From assembly GCA_965116685.1 (NCBI GenBank), contig OZ220707.1:3410001-3474000 (forward strand): a stretch of DNA of 64,000 bases, written 5' to 3'. Of this stretch, positions 1 through 8,531 are shown piece by piece. The notes under the pieces are model-generated. The model worked only from the letters and a program-made list of their open reading frames with translations, searched no databases and was not told where the DNA came from. A program made the translations under genes and the position numbers. The number at the start of each line of letters is the position of its first letter. Positions within the stretch are counted from its first letter, which is position 1. The DNA comes from Bin80 sp965116685. Its GTDB lineage: Bacteria; Bacteroidota; Rhodothermia; Rhodothermales; Bin80.

Positions 1-265
1 ACAAACCTGAAGAATAAATTCAGAGTAAAAACCGCCTTGGGATGCTTCCAGTACAGGTTTTTCAGGGATTGTGGATTTTCCTGAAAATCGCCCACCACCG
101 AGGGGGCTTTAGAAACTCGTGGAGGAAAAATCTAGAGAATTACGCTAAAAAACGGCCGTAGGAGGCCTACAGGGCACATTTTAAGGATGTTCTGGTATTC
201 CTGGACAGACACTATATAGAAAGGTAGGTTTACTTCGACATCAGGAAGGGGGTAGCGGTCATTGG
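1..265. other. Non-coding or degraded stretch at window start
   Basis: No complete gene is visible. The frame of the following metalloprotease stays open back to about position 185 and then meets a TAA, with no signal peptide or propeptide. This suggests that the 5' part of that gene has been lost or replaced. Another frame around 120-220 is rich in Arg, Lys, Tyr and Phe and could be a transposase scrap, but I cannot name a family. Confidence 0.3.
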
Positions 266-1096
266 ATGGGACTCCATGAGGCGCCTAGTAGCGCCCGAGG
301 GGAGTATCCTGGATATGTAAGTATTTCGCCACCAGGGCCTTTCACCATGGCGCATGAACTTGGCCACAACTTGTCGTTGGGACATGCGCCGTGTATAGCT
401 AATACTGGTTTAGATCCGGCATATCCCTATGCTGATGCGTCAACCGGGTCCTGGGGATATGACGCAGGCCGCATCCTTGATCCAGACACCGCACATGATC
501 TAATGGCCTACTGCTATCCTCCATGGATTAGCGATTACAACTTTAAAAAACTCGTTGATTACCGTAATTCCAAAACTGGGAATTCCATTAAGGAAGAGCC
601 ATCATTCGCATCCAAATTATCTGGGAACACCCTTCTTCTATGGGGGGGTACGGATGCTGCTTCAAGACCGTTCCTAGACCCAATCTTTATGCTTGAGGGC
701 GTCCCTAAACTTCCTGAGGCTCCGGGTCCATGGAGGCTTGTCGGATATGGGCGAAACGGCAATGAGTTATTTCATTTGACATTTGCCATGCCGATAGTAG
801 CTGACGGAGATGGTGGATCCTCCTTTCTTTTTGCGGTGTCTATTGAGCGAGAGCAGGCCCAATCCCTAGAGTCGGTGACACTTTCAGGACCAGGTGGATC
901 ATTCACTATTGACGAGGAATACGATGATTCGATGGCGATTGTAATTGACCGGGTTTCAGGACAGATCACGGCTTTTCTCGACGACTATGACCCTTCGGAC
1001 AACAGTATACTGTCAGCTATAAGTAATAAAGCGGGAGGTACAGCTCAACGTGTGCTGTTCAGTCGAGGCCTTCCAGATCTCAGTGCTCAGAACTAG
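266..1096 (+). CDS. Metzincin-type zinc metalloprotease, N-terminally truncated
   Basis: The 276-residue product carries a metzincin zinc-binding motif, HELGHNLSLGH (His30, Glu31, His34, His40), followed by a likely Met-turn at Met80 (LMAYC). The remaining ~190 residues end in LFSRGLPDL. Family members are secreted proteases with a signal peptide and a long N-terminal region; here catalysis would begin only 30 residues in, so this is a fragment. A second fragment at 49608-50426 (minus strand) is clearly homologous: it shares HE-GHN--L-HAPC, the GTWGYD/GSWGYD block and the SDY-F-K segment. The ATG at 266 is simply the first in frame, and the open frame reaches back to 185. Probably a pseudogene, or a catalytic domain whose upstream exporting part was lost. 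Confidence 0.6.
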   Translation: MGLHEAPSSARGEYPGYVSISPPGPFTMAHELGHNLSLGHAPCIANTGLDPAYPYADASTGSWGYDAGRILDPDTAHDLMAYCYPPWISDYNFKKLVDYRNSKTGNSIKEEPSFASKLSGNTLLLWGGTDAASRPFLDPIFMLEGVPKLPEAPGPWRLVGYGRNGNELFHLTFAMPIVADGDGGSSFLFAVSIEREQAQSLESVTLSGPGGSFTIDEEYDDSMAIVIDRVSGQITAFLDDYDPSDNSILSAISNKAGGTAQRVLFSRGLPDLSAQN

Positions 1097-1134
1097 ATCT
1101 TACGAACTTGGAGAGATGTTGAATGAGTTGAGAC

Positions 1135-1338
1135 ATGTCCAATAAAGATCTTGATTACCGGATTCATGTACGCACCGCTACAATCGAACCAATAATGATT
1201 GCAATGGAAAGGCATTACTGTACCATTGCTGCACTACTCAATGAATGTATCAAGGAGTTTTTTCATAGTCAAAGACTAAATGATTTGATTGACTATGGAC
1301 TCGGCGAATACGAGAGGATGACTGTACTAAAATCATGA
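1135..1338 (+). CDS. Small hypothetical protein (67 aa), doubtful
   Basis: No family is recognised. The frame ends in an ATGA overlap with the start of psd at 1335, which would allow translational coupling. The product is soluble, mixed in charge and has no signal peptide. Only a weak purine-rich stretch precedes the ATG. The overlap is the only positive argument, so it may be a chance ORF in the psd leader. Confidence 0.22.
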   Translation: MSNKDLDYRIHVRTATIEPIMIAMERHYCTIAALLNECIKEFFHSQRLNDLIDYGLGEYERMTVLKS

Positions 1339-2027
1339 TTGCTCGCGAAGGGGTGGCGTTGGTTGCCATAGCATTCGTTACAGGATTGATTGTAGCAGGA
1401 CTCCTACTCATGATCCCTGGTGTGCCAGAGTGGTTTGAGATTATTTTCGTCCCGCTCTTTTTTCCTGGACTGGGTCTGATGGCAACCTATTTTTTCAGAG
1501 ATCCAGAACGTACAGGACCACCAGATTCAGATCTATTGATCCTGGCTCCGGCAGACGGTAAAATTGTAGAAATTATTCAGGAGGAAGAACCACGGTTCAT
1601 TGGAGGGATAACATGGAGAATTTCAATTTTTCTTTCCATATTGGATGTTCACGTAAATCGGGTTCCAGTCAGTGGGACGGTGCGTCATGTTGCATATAAG
1701 CCGGGGGAGTTTCGGGTGGCATGGCATCCCAAAGCATCTGCCTCCAATGAACAGTCTCAGATCGGGATAGAGCATCCGTCCGGGAGACGAATTTTGTTCA
1801 AACAAATTGCGGGGAGCCTGGCACGGCGCATTGTCTATCGGCTTTCGGAGGGAGATAAGACCAAAGCAGGCGAACGATTCGGGTTGATCCGGTTTGGATC
1901 ACGTATGGATATCATATTCCCGGCTGACATGCCGGTTAAAGTGAAGGTTGGTGATCGGGTACGTGCCGGGGTTAGTGTGCTTGGCGCCGTGCAGCCGCTT
2001 CAGGGTGAATCTGTAGGGGAGGAATGA
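1335..2027 (+). CDS. psd: Phosphatidylserine decarboxylase, short (bacterial A-type) form
   Basis: Converts phosphatidylserine to phosphatidylethanolamine at the inner membrane using a pyruvoyl group made by self-cleavage. The 230-residue product starts with the family's usual IAREG, then one or two hydrophobic membrane segments (about residues 8-30 and 36-54), FFRDPER and the APADGK block. It ends with the self-processing site in FGSR (cleavage expected between Gly188 and Ser189, giving a short alpha chain). The His in LDVHVNRVPVSG is the conserved catalytic-region histidine. pssA, the preceding enzyme of the pathway, lies 294 bp downstream on the same strand, as is common in Bacteroidota and relatives. 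Length and motifs are intact. Confidence 0.93.
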   Translation: MIAREGVALVAIAFVTGLIVAGLLLMIPGVPEWFEIIFVPLFFPGLGLMATYFFRDPERTGPPDSDLLILAPADGKIVEIIQEEEPRFIGGITWRISIFLSILDVHVNRVPVSGTVRHVAYKPGEFRVAWHPKASASNEQSQIGIEHPSGRRILFKQIAGSLARRIVYRLSEGDKTKAGERFGLIRFGSRMDIIFPADMPVKVKVGDRVRAGVSVLGAVQPLQGESVGEE

Positions 2028-2170
2028 ATGGCAACCGTTAATCTGGGGATCTTCCCTGAGTGTTTGGTCAGATCCAAATCAAAATTATGCAGGATGTTTG
2101 CACAGCTTAAGGGCTGGGGCTGCAGAGAAATGGGAACAGTATCTCTGCGAGGATCTTCAAATTAGGCCTC

Positions 2171-2329
2171 ATGGATATGAGACCAGGAGAGAGCATGGAT
2201 GCGATCGTGGAATACTTCAGCGAATCAGGCAGGAGCCAATATCATCCAGTCTTCATAATAGAAATGCACATGGACGCTGGGTTTTATTTGTCCGATCTTC
2301 ACCGATCATCTGGACGTACCCATGAGTGA
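2171..2329 (+). CDS. Possible small ORF (52 aa) between psd and pssA
   Basis: Too short for most gene callers. The frame begins MDMRPGESMDAIVEYF and stops at 2327-2329, overlapping the pssA start codon at 2322. Its amino-acid usage is more protein-like than that of the competing frames in the gap, and the overlap would couple it to pssA. No domain is recognised. It could also be the remnant of a longer gene in the psd-pssA operon. Confidence 0.25.
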   Translation: MDMRPGESMDAIVEYFSESGRSQYHPVFIIEMHMDAGFYLSDLHRSSGRTHE

Positions 2330-3134
2330 TCGAAAACGATCCGTTAAGTTGAGTTCTTCTCGCCGATCCACGGAGGATCGCAATGGGGTTTCCCAAGCAC
2401 GCCAGCGGAGTCGGGCCAGTGTCGCAGTCCCATCTTTTTTTACACTCATGAACCTGTTCTGTGGGTTCGTGGCGATTACCCAGATTCACCAGGGGCAATT
2501 CGTATATGCGTGCTATCTGATTATTCTTGCGGGCTTATTTGATTTATTGGACGGAATGGCAGCACGCTTAACATGTGGTGCTAGCCTTTTTGGTGCAGAG
2601 CTTGATTCCTTATGCGATGTTGTATCGTTCGGTGTGGCTCCAGCCTATCTGATTTATGCCCGAATGCTGGAAGGCAGCGGGATGTTTGGCCTGATTATCA
2701 GTGCTCTACCTGCAATGTGTTCCGCAGTACGTCTAGCACGATTTAATGTGCAATTTTCGGAAGAGAAGAAACTTGACTTTGAGGGGCTACCAGCTCCCGT
2801 ACAAGCCTACTGCATCATTGCCATTGTACTCAATATTGATCAGGAGACATGGCTCTTACGCTCAGGAATACTTGATATGGAGGTATTCATTCCTGTTGTG
2901 GTACTTCTGTCTTTGCTCATGGTGTCTCTGATCCGTTTTGATGGGGTGCCAAGAATTTCATTTGATTATCTTCGCCAGTATCCCATCGCTTCAGGTGCTT
3001 ATATCATTTCCGTGCTGCTGATCGGGTTTCTTCCGTATACAGGACTGCTGTTGGTTCTTTTGGTTTATGTCCTGGTAGGACTTACACGGGCATCCGTGCG
3101 ATCTATTCGAGCGCGTATGGCGCTGCCAAGGTGA
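2322..3134 (+). CDS. pssA: CDP-diacylglycerol-serine O-phosphatidyltransferase
   Basis: Membrane enzyme of the CDP-alcohol phosphatidyltransferase family. It joins serine to CDP-diacylglycerol, making the phosphatidylserine that Psd then decarboxylates. The signature DG-x2-AR-x8-G-x3-D-x3-D is present: DGMAAR followed by G-AELDSLCD. About six to seven hydrophobic segments follow the signature. The first ~35 residues are polar and basic (RKRSVKLSSSRRS), and translation might instead begin nearer the hydrophobic FFTLMNLFCGF region. Lies downstream of psd in the same orientation. Confidence 0.93.
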   Translation: MSDRKRSVKLSSSRRSTEDRNGVSQARQRSRASVAVPSFFTLMNLFCGFVAITQIHQGQFVYACYLIILAGLFDLLDGMAARLTCGASLFGAELDSLCDVVSFGVAPAYLIYARMLEGSGMFGLIISALPAMCSAVRLARFNVQFSEEKKLDFEGLPAPVQAYCIIAIVLNIDQETWLLRSGILDMEVFIPVVVLLSLLMVSLIRFDGVPRISFDYLRQYPIASGAYIISVLLIGFLPYTGLLLVLLVYVLVGLTRASVRSIRARMALPR

Positions 3135-3215
3135 ACTGCAGCAGCAGGTGCAGATTAGGTAAAATGGCTGGCCCTTCTATTTTCGGGGCGACCTATTAGG
3201 CTTCAAACCGCCGTA

Positions 3216-4301
3216 TCACAGATCAAAGTCGTATCCGTATATATATTCCTCCCACGGTGAAGATACATACAAGTAACCTCTATGCAGGAGGAAATCTGCA
3301 GGACCAATATCTTTTTGCTCTTCCGTGTCGTTGATGGGCCGGAAGATTATTTTTCGTATAAGTTCGTAATCCTCCCCCGACAAATCGAAAAGGTAATTGT
3401 CACTGCGAGGTGCTCTTGCGACCAAGTAATGAGAATTGATGAACTTTACTGTCTCTATAAAAGCGAAAGATCCAGGCTCAACGATTTCGGGAGGGGCACC
3501 GCCGGGGATACCTACAGGCTCAAAATCACGGACATTCTCTCCCTCAAATCGGATTGTTCGAAGATGCCTAAACTGATTGTCGTAAATAAAAATATAAGGG
3601 AGCCCCTTATACGCCAAAGCAATTCGATTCCCGTCAGGAGAAATCGTTGCAAAGTTGGCATCTTCTCCCGATCGATCAGGCAAATCTAAAACAGGAAGTA
3701 ATTCTCCAGACTGAATCCATGCATAAGGGGGAGAGGTACTGCGGGTGCAAATTAACCACACTCTCTCTGAGCATGTCACAAACACATATTCGGGGGAAAC
3801 CGAGAATCTTCGCTGGTGCATTCTAGAGGAAGAGAACGAATTGACGAAATCAAATTTCTCTGTGAACACCTGTATACGTCCCTGATCCCTAGTGAATACG
3901 TGCGAGCCGTTGTATTGCAGTCCGTCTAAGTAAGTAAACTCGCCAGGGCCTTTTCCATGCCTACCAATTTTCTGGCCGAGATAACCATCGATTCCTACCG
4001 AAAAGATCGCTACGGGATCAGAGACATAAACACTATCCCCTATCGCAATCATGTTCTGTGGTCTGCCAAGGATCAGCGAGTCAGTCGGGATGCCTAATCT
4101 GGTGTTAGCAACCCATCTTTCCGCTTCAATATCCGTATTGACCACGAAGTGGGGAGCAGAAGCCAGCAAGCTGTCAATGATCGGAGAGTCTTCAAACCTC
4201 GTAAGAGGTATTTCCCCACTCTGACATGCTGCAAGGGGTAATAAAAGAAACAATACCCCCACACGCCCACAACCGAAGATGGAAGAATTAACAAACCACA
4301 T
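3216..4301 (-). CDS. Six-bladed beta-propeller lipoprotein
   Basis: A 361-residue exported lipoprotein. A hydrophobic N-terminus leads to a lipobox (LAAC, Cys26). The body has repeated blade-like segments (GRHGKGPGEF, ISPDGNRIAL, IFIYDNQFRHLRTI), as in the 6-bladed propeller lipoproteins abundant in Bacteroidota, many of unknown function. It lies 50 bp downstream of a small secreted cysteine-containing protein gene (4352-4603) on the same strand, an arrangement that recalls Bacteroidales NVEALA-type small proteins beside propeller lipoproteins. The fold assignment rests on pattern, and no ligand can be named. Confidence 0.7.
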   Translation of the reverse strand: MWFVNSSIFGCGRVGVLFLLLPLAACQSGEIPLTRFEDSPIIDSLLASAPHFVVNTDIEAERWVANTRLGIPTDSLILGRPQNMIAIGDSVYVSDPVAIFSVGIDGYLGQKIGRHGKGPGEFTYLDGLQYNGSHVFTRDQGRIQVFTEKFDFVNSFSSSRMHQRRFSVSPEYVFVTCSERVWLICTRSTSPPYAWIQSGELLPVLDLPDRSGEDANFATISPDGNRIALAYKGLPYIFIYDNQFRHLRTIRFEGENVRDFEPVGIPGGAPPEIVEPGSFAFIETVKFINSHYLVARAPRSDNYLFDLSGEDYELIRKIIFRPINDTEEQKDIGPADFLLHRGYLYVSSPWEEYIYGYDFDL

Positions 4302-4351
4302 CTATTTATTCCTGACTTACTGTGGAGGTATTGTTCAATGAGCAACCTACA

Positions 4352-4603
4352 CTATTCAAATTCAATGGAAATACCGCACAAACTACCTCCCCAAGCTCCG
4401 CTCCCACCACCTTCCCAAGTTTCATTGTTTCCACAATCAATATTCATTGTCCATGAATCTTCAGAGGTAGTAACACTGGTCGTACACTCGCCATTGTCAC
4501 AGGTGAGAGTGACCTCAGGCCCAGAGTCAGCGGTCTGCGCAGAAAGAACACCCCCGAGGAGGAAAAATATGCTTGCGCAAGCGAAATTAAAAAGCTTTTT
4601 CAT
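4352..4603 (-). CDS. Small secreted four-cysteine protein
   Basis: An 83-residue product with a classic signal peptide (MKK, then a hydrophobic stretch, LSAQ cleavage near residue 22). The mature part of about 61 residues contains Cys35, Cys40, Cys57 and Cys76, is rich in Thr, Ser, Gly and acidic residues, and ends in a Gly/Trp-rich tail (EGGGSGAWGGS) followed by CGISIEFE. Four cysteines would permit two disulfides. It precedes the propeller lipoprotein gene by 50 bp on the same strand, so the two are probably co-transcribed. The organisation resembles small exported NVEALA-like proteins, but the NVEALA motif itself is absent. Function unknown. Confidence 0.6.
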   Translation of the reverse strand: MKKLFNFACASIFFLLGGVLSAQTADSGPEVTLTCDNGECTTSVTTSEDSWTMNIDCGNNETWEGGGSGAWGGSLCGISIEFE

Positions 4604-5301
4604 TGTTAAAATGAGATTGGTTATTGTTGAACGAACCGCAGTATAGAAAAAATAATGGTTCTGAAAACAGCCTTCATAAAAAATTCACAATCTCTGGGAT
4701 GAGTTCGAAGTTAGGAACATGGATCACCCCATGCCAAAACGGTCATCATTTTAGATGAGATCGCCATAATTTCGTCCAGATCATACAAACGTATCGAAAA
4801 AGGACAAGCGGCTGCGGATGATCCGATGATGGAAAGTTTGACACCGGGATCACGAAGCGAAACCACTGTATTTCGTCCCTCTCGGTTGCTCTAAATTTCG
4901 CTTGATCACATTCCCCAGTGCGGTTTAGGCAAAATGAACGACCTGGATATATAACCCTGTTGTGGGGGGATGGTGTGAATGCAATGCAAGCACCATTATG
5001 TCCTAATAACCTGGACCGTTTAGCGCGATTTTCCCTTGGTCTGGAGAATTGTTACATGAACGGACCTTCTGTCATGCTCATGAGTAAGTGGAGACCCCAT
5101 TTTGGGGAACCACTGAATCTTGTCCAAGTGTATCATGGCAGAACAGAACTCTGACTCGTTTAGTCAATCCACCCGAGTCTCACAGTTGCTTCGGAAGTCT
5201 GGAATCAAGGCAGATGAAGCAAACGAATCCAACAAGGATTCTCTGGAAGAGGCAGAGATCCGGGTTGAACCAGTCCCGAGTGGCTGGAGAATGAATGCCC
5301 A
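4604..5301. other. Gene-poor stretch with a possible truncated ORF
   Basis: About 700 bp without a recognisable gene. From 5135 a plus-strand frame beginning MAEQNSDSFSQSTRVSQLLR runs into the inverted-repeat region of the following IS element. It is acidic, uninterrupted and protein-like, so it could be the 5' part of a gene cut by the IS. No family is recognised. The rest (4650-5100) shows only short, stop-rich frames. Confidence 0.3.
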
Positions 5302-7871
5302 GGCAAGCTCTGCCCTATACCCAAGTAATGGCGTAGTCTAACTATGTGGGAGTGCCGTGAGCGTTTTTTCTACCGCCGTGATTGGCCGGTCGGAGCGCTT
5401 CTTTCCAGCGCACGCCTTGCTGGTCCGCAGCATTGGGTAACGGAGAGTTTTCACGCTTGAGATCACGATACCGGTAGGTCTGGGCCATCGCATTGGGGTA
5501 AGAGTCTCCCGTTTCGTGATGGGATCACGAATCTGTACAGCAGCAGCGGGTCTCCTCAAGGTGTATCTGATAGCCCACCAAGGCCATGGCGAGTCGTTCG
5601 ATTCCCCTCCACATGATCTGATGGCCCGGCGGTGGGGCACGATTCCGGTTTTGATAGCCGCCCAACACCCCCACCAGCAACATGGCGTCCCGCAGCATCT
5701 TGGGTTCCGGCAGTCGTACCCGCTTGGCGTAGCCGGTCAGGAATGCAAGTTCCAGCTCTGTGAAGAATACCGACGAATCCAATTCCGGCATGGTTCGCCC
5801 CAACAGCGTCAGTACCATGAGACGCCAGGCAATCACACAATAGATCGCCAATGCCCGTTCCAGTCTTAAGGCGCTGCGCAGTTGCATATGTTCCACTTTG
5901 CAGCCGCTCTTGAGCACCCGGAAAAAGTCCTCAATCCGCCAACGTTTCAGATAATACCCCAGCACCCGCTCCGCAGCGCGGGCCGAGGGCACCGCAAGAC
6001 TGGTCAGCAGATACCATTCAATCGCTTTTTCGCCCGCAGGCGGCGAAACTTCTTTGATATGCACTCCGGTGAGGGTCACCGGATCCGCATCCGCAACCAG
6101 TGGGGTCGCGGGCAGCGTAACCGGGCCATAGCGTACTTCGGCATCGGCAACGCGATAGGCGCGTCCGGCCGCCTTCGAGCGCACGGACCGGCGATGGATC
6201 TCAATCCTGATCGTCTTGGCAGCTTTGCCACTGGACATCGTCTCAAACAGCTTTTTGCCGTTTGCCAGCCGTCGATTCTTAGACGCCCGCACCAGCAGAT
6301 CCACCCGCTTGTGCTGCCGCCGCGCATCAAAGAGCGCAAAACTGTCGCCCTCCCGATCCATCACGCAGAGGACCTTGATCTTGCGCGATAGCTCCTGCGC
6401 GGCTTCACAAATATCCGCATAACCATCCAGCCACCGCTGCGCCTTTGGCTTCAACGGTCCATCGGTCGGATCTTTGGTACTGCACCGCAACACGCCCAGT
6501 GGCAGACCCTCGGTGGTGGTTGCCAGCGTGGTATGAATATGCAATCCCCGCGATTTGGTCGTCGTCTGATTCTGACCAATGACCTCCAAGTCCTCGCAGG
6601 TCAGGCGCGACCCGTAATTGAGCCGACTGCCATCCTGGATGCATAAGACCATCTTTTGGCTGCGCATACGCGCTATGGTACATGCCCGATGCGGGGCCAA
6701 CACGTTCTCCGGCGTCACCTCAGACGCCGGATCGCTCGCCAACAGGCGATAATGCCCCTTGACCGCCGCCCGATCATCGCCCGTGTTCCCGGTAATCGCC
6801 GCGCCGATGGTATCGGCGAGCAGAGACGCACTCTTGACCAGCCGCGCCGAGCGCAGCGCGTTGCCCAACGGCGCATCCCCAAACTCAGCATCGGCCCACT
6901 GTTCGCTATCCAACATCTCACCAGGTTGTCGGACCGGACGTAATTCCACCGATGGCACCCCCAGTTGCTGACGCCACCTGCGATCCAGTTCGTATACATA
7001 CAACGCCTTCGGCGGCTCCAGGGTGTCATGGCGGAGGCCACCAGCGGTTTGTCCAATGTACTGAAAATTGGTGGCCTTGAAGCAGGTACCCGGCCATTGG
7101 GGATCCACATACGTTTCAACGATCCACACGCGGTAGCCGTAATGCTGCTGATAGTCCTCCGCCAGTCGACTGAGCAGTCGACTGAGCACGTAGCTGGCCA
7201 GATGCTCGCACCGCTCCCGCATCAGGAATCGGCTCAGACACACCACACGGTGCAAATGGGCCTGTCGCTGTGCGTCCGACCAGGCCATCCACTGCTCCCG
7301 GGCCGCCAGTCGCAGGGCGGCCGCCGAAAAACCGACCGCACCCACATAACCGTGTACACTGTCAATCAGATACCGTATCTGGGCGCCGCAAAATGTCGTC
7401 ACACCACGCGGATGCTCATGATGCAACAGCGTATTCCAAATCTCACGCTGATCCGTGTCGGTCACCTTAACCAGCGTAAGACCCTGCACCTGCTGAACCA
7501 CCTCCGGCAAACGTTCCGGGGCAGGCACCGGCTCGGCCAGCAGGCGGGGACCCGCCCCCGCCGCGTAGTTGTTCGTCGGCGCCGGCAATGCAATCCGTCC
7601 ACGGTCGGCCAGCTTTGACAACGCACGGGCGCAGGTCGACACCTGCAACCGACCGCAGGCATCCACGAATGTGAAAAGCTCACACACGCGCCTTGCGATC
7701 GCCGCGCGCGTGGACAACGCGGCATCGCCCAACACCGCACTGAGACGCGCCTGCGATTCCGGAGCACTCAAGGTGCGCAAAACCTGACTCTGCGTGAACA
7801 TGCCACCAATATAGGGGGCACTGTTCAGAATGTCAAGTCAAAAAGTTGGGTAATGGGCAGGGCAAGCTTGC
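5302..7871 (-). mobile_element. IS4-family (Tn5-like) element with DruA-domain transposase
   Basis: Boundaries are estimated from imperfect inverted ends. The left end (5303-5325) reads GCAAGCTCTGCCCTATACCC and the right end on the other strand (7845-7871) reads GCAAGCTTGCCCTGCCCA, then TTACCCAACT. No target duplication was found. The element carries one large gene at 5525-7801 and a ~200-bp non-coding left part. Its GC content is clearly higher than that of the neighbours, which suggests recent arrival. Confidence 0.6.
5525..7801 (-). CDS. DUF4338 (DruA-like) - IS4/Tn5-like transposase fusion
   Basis: A 758-residue protein in two parts. Residues ~20-80 (ARRVCELFTFVDACGRLQ...ALSKLADRG) and ~130-300 (IRYLIDSVHGYVGAVGFSAA, HRVVCLSRFLMR, LASYVLSRLLSRLAEDY, YGYRVWIVETYVD, GTCFKATN) match my knowledge of DUF4338, the family that includes DruA of the Druantia anti-phage system. 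Residues ~380-750 form an IS4-family DDE transposase: IQDGSRLNYG (first Asp), CVMDREGDSF (second Asp), YYLKRWRIEDFFRVLKSG (YREK-type Glu), and a Tn5-like C-terminus (GVLGGYQNRN...WRGIERL). The frame is uninterrupted. Function as a transposase is likely; what the DruA-like part adds is unknown. Confidence 0.8.
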   Translation of the reverse strand: MFTQSQVLRTLSAPESQARLSAVLGDAALSTRAAIARRVCELFTFVDACGRLQVSTCARALSKLADRGRIALPAPTNNYAAGAGPRLLAEPVPAPERLPEVVQQVQGLTLVKVTDTDQREIWNTLLHHEHPRGVTTFCGAQIRYLIDSVHGYVGAVGFSAAALRLAAREQWMAWSDAQRQAHLHRVVCLSRFLMRERCEHLASYVLSRLLSRLAEDYQQHYGYRVWIVETYVDPQWPGTCFKATNFQYIGQTAGGLRHDTLEPPKALYVYELDRRWRQQLGVPSVELRPVRQPGEMLDSEQWADAEFGDAPLGNALRSARLVKSASLLADTIGAAITGNTGDDRAAVKGHYRLLASDPASEVTPENVLAPHRACTIARMRSQKMVLCIQDGSRLNYGSRLTCEDLEVIGQNQTTTKSRGLHIHTTLATTTEGLPLGVLRCSTKDPTDGPLKPKAQRWLDGYADICEAAQELSRKIKVLCVMDREGDSFALFDARRQHKRVDLLVRASKNRRLANGKKLFETMSSGKAAKTIRIEIHRRSVRSKAAGRAYRVADAEVRYGPVTLPATPLVADADPVTLTGVHIKEVSPPAGEKAIEWYLLTSLAVPSARAAERVLGYYLKRWRIEDFFRVLKSGCKVEHMQLRSALRLERALAIYCVIAWRLMVLTLLGRTMPELDSSVFFTELELAFLTGYAKRVRLPEPKMLRDAMLLVGVLGGYQNRNRAPPPGHQIMWRGIERLAMALVGYQIHLEETRCCCTDS

Positions 7872-7887
7872 AAAAGCCGTCCTGCAC

Positions 7888-8085
7888 ATGGATGAATCCC
7901 GCCTCCTATATTCATATTTTCGGCGGATGGTCGGAGGTATCTGTCCTACAAAAAAATACTTCCCTGACCCTGACAAGCTTCGAAAACTGCATCAGTCCTA
8001 CGAAGCCGCGATGAACTTGCTCGGCACGGTGTCAAATCTAGAAGGGTTCTACGCGAATATTGTGGACAGAACCTTAATGGGTTAA
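7888..8085 (+). CDS. Possible gene fragment (65 aa)
   Basis: Begins MDESRLLYSYFRRMVGG and continues with a charged, aromatic-rich, protein-like sequence to a stop at 8085. It directly abuts the right end of the DruA-transposase element, so it may be the 3' remainder of a gene split by that insertion. It might pair with the truncated frame at 5135, but I could not show continuity. No family recognised. Confidence 0.25.
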   Translation: MDESRLLYSYFRRMVGGICPTKKYFPDPDKLRKLHQSYEAAMNLLGTVSNLEGFYANIVDRTLMG

Positions 8086-8097
8086 TAGTGAACGATC

Positions 8098-8531
8098 TTA
8101 TTTTTCGCGAGCGAGTGTACCCGTGAGATAACCGATTCCACACGGACCTAAATTTGTCTCTTCGTCAATCCGCAGGCTGTCCGCGAAAAATTCAATGGAT
8201 GTTACTGTGGCAAATGGGCCACATTCTCTGGCATAAACCGGTGGAAAGTAACTATGGTAGAAATCGTTAATCGGCATAAATACCCCGGATTGATTGATTT
8301 TGCCGTACATAGCGGGCAACTCCCACACCATATCCCCCTGTGTTGTTGAATAACTGATGTTTCCAGTAAGGGTAGTTCCGGCTCCTTCGGGTTGCACTTG
8401 CAAGATCGCTTCAGTCGCTTTATACTCAGTGTGGTTTTCATATAACAACCCTAGTCTGCCTATGTAAGTCCCTACAATATCATGCGAACCATTACTGAGA
8501 TTGTCTACAATAGAGTCGGATAGTGGCACAG
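8098..8531 (-). pseudogene. C-terminal fragment of an exported protein
   Basis: The minus-strand frame reads VPLSDSIVDNLSNGSHDIVG and continues ~140 residues with a beta-rich, extracellular style (IGRLGLL, TLTGNISYST, Cys pairs, GIGYLTGTLAREK). The part encoded upstream of about 8531 is group II intron sequence, so the original 5' half has been separated. The other side of the mobile-element cluster (10534-10941) holds an N-terminal lipoprotein fragment on the same strand. The two may be halves of one gene, but no overlapping sequence proves it. Confidence 0.5.

Noticed and set aside
3282..3689. 135-residue ORF opposite the propeller lipoprotein
   Set aside because: Antisense shadow of a well-supported gene; no domain or start signal.
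6965..7618. 217-residue plus-strand ORF opposite the DruA-transposase
   Set aside because: High-GC shadow frame (many His/Arg/Gln/Pro), a common artefact in GC-rich genes.
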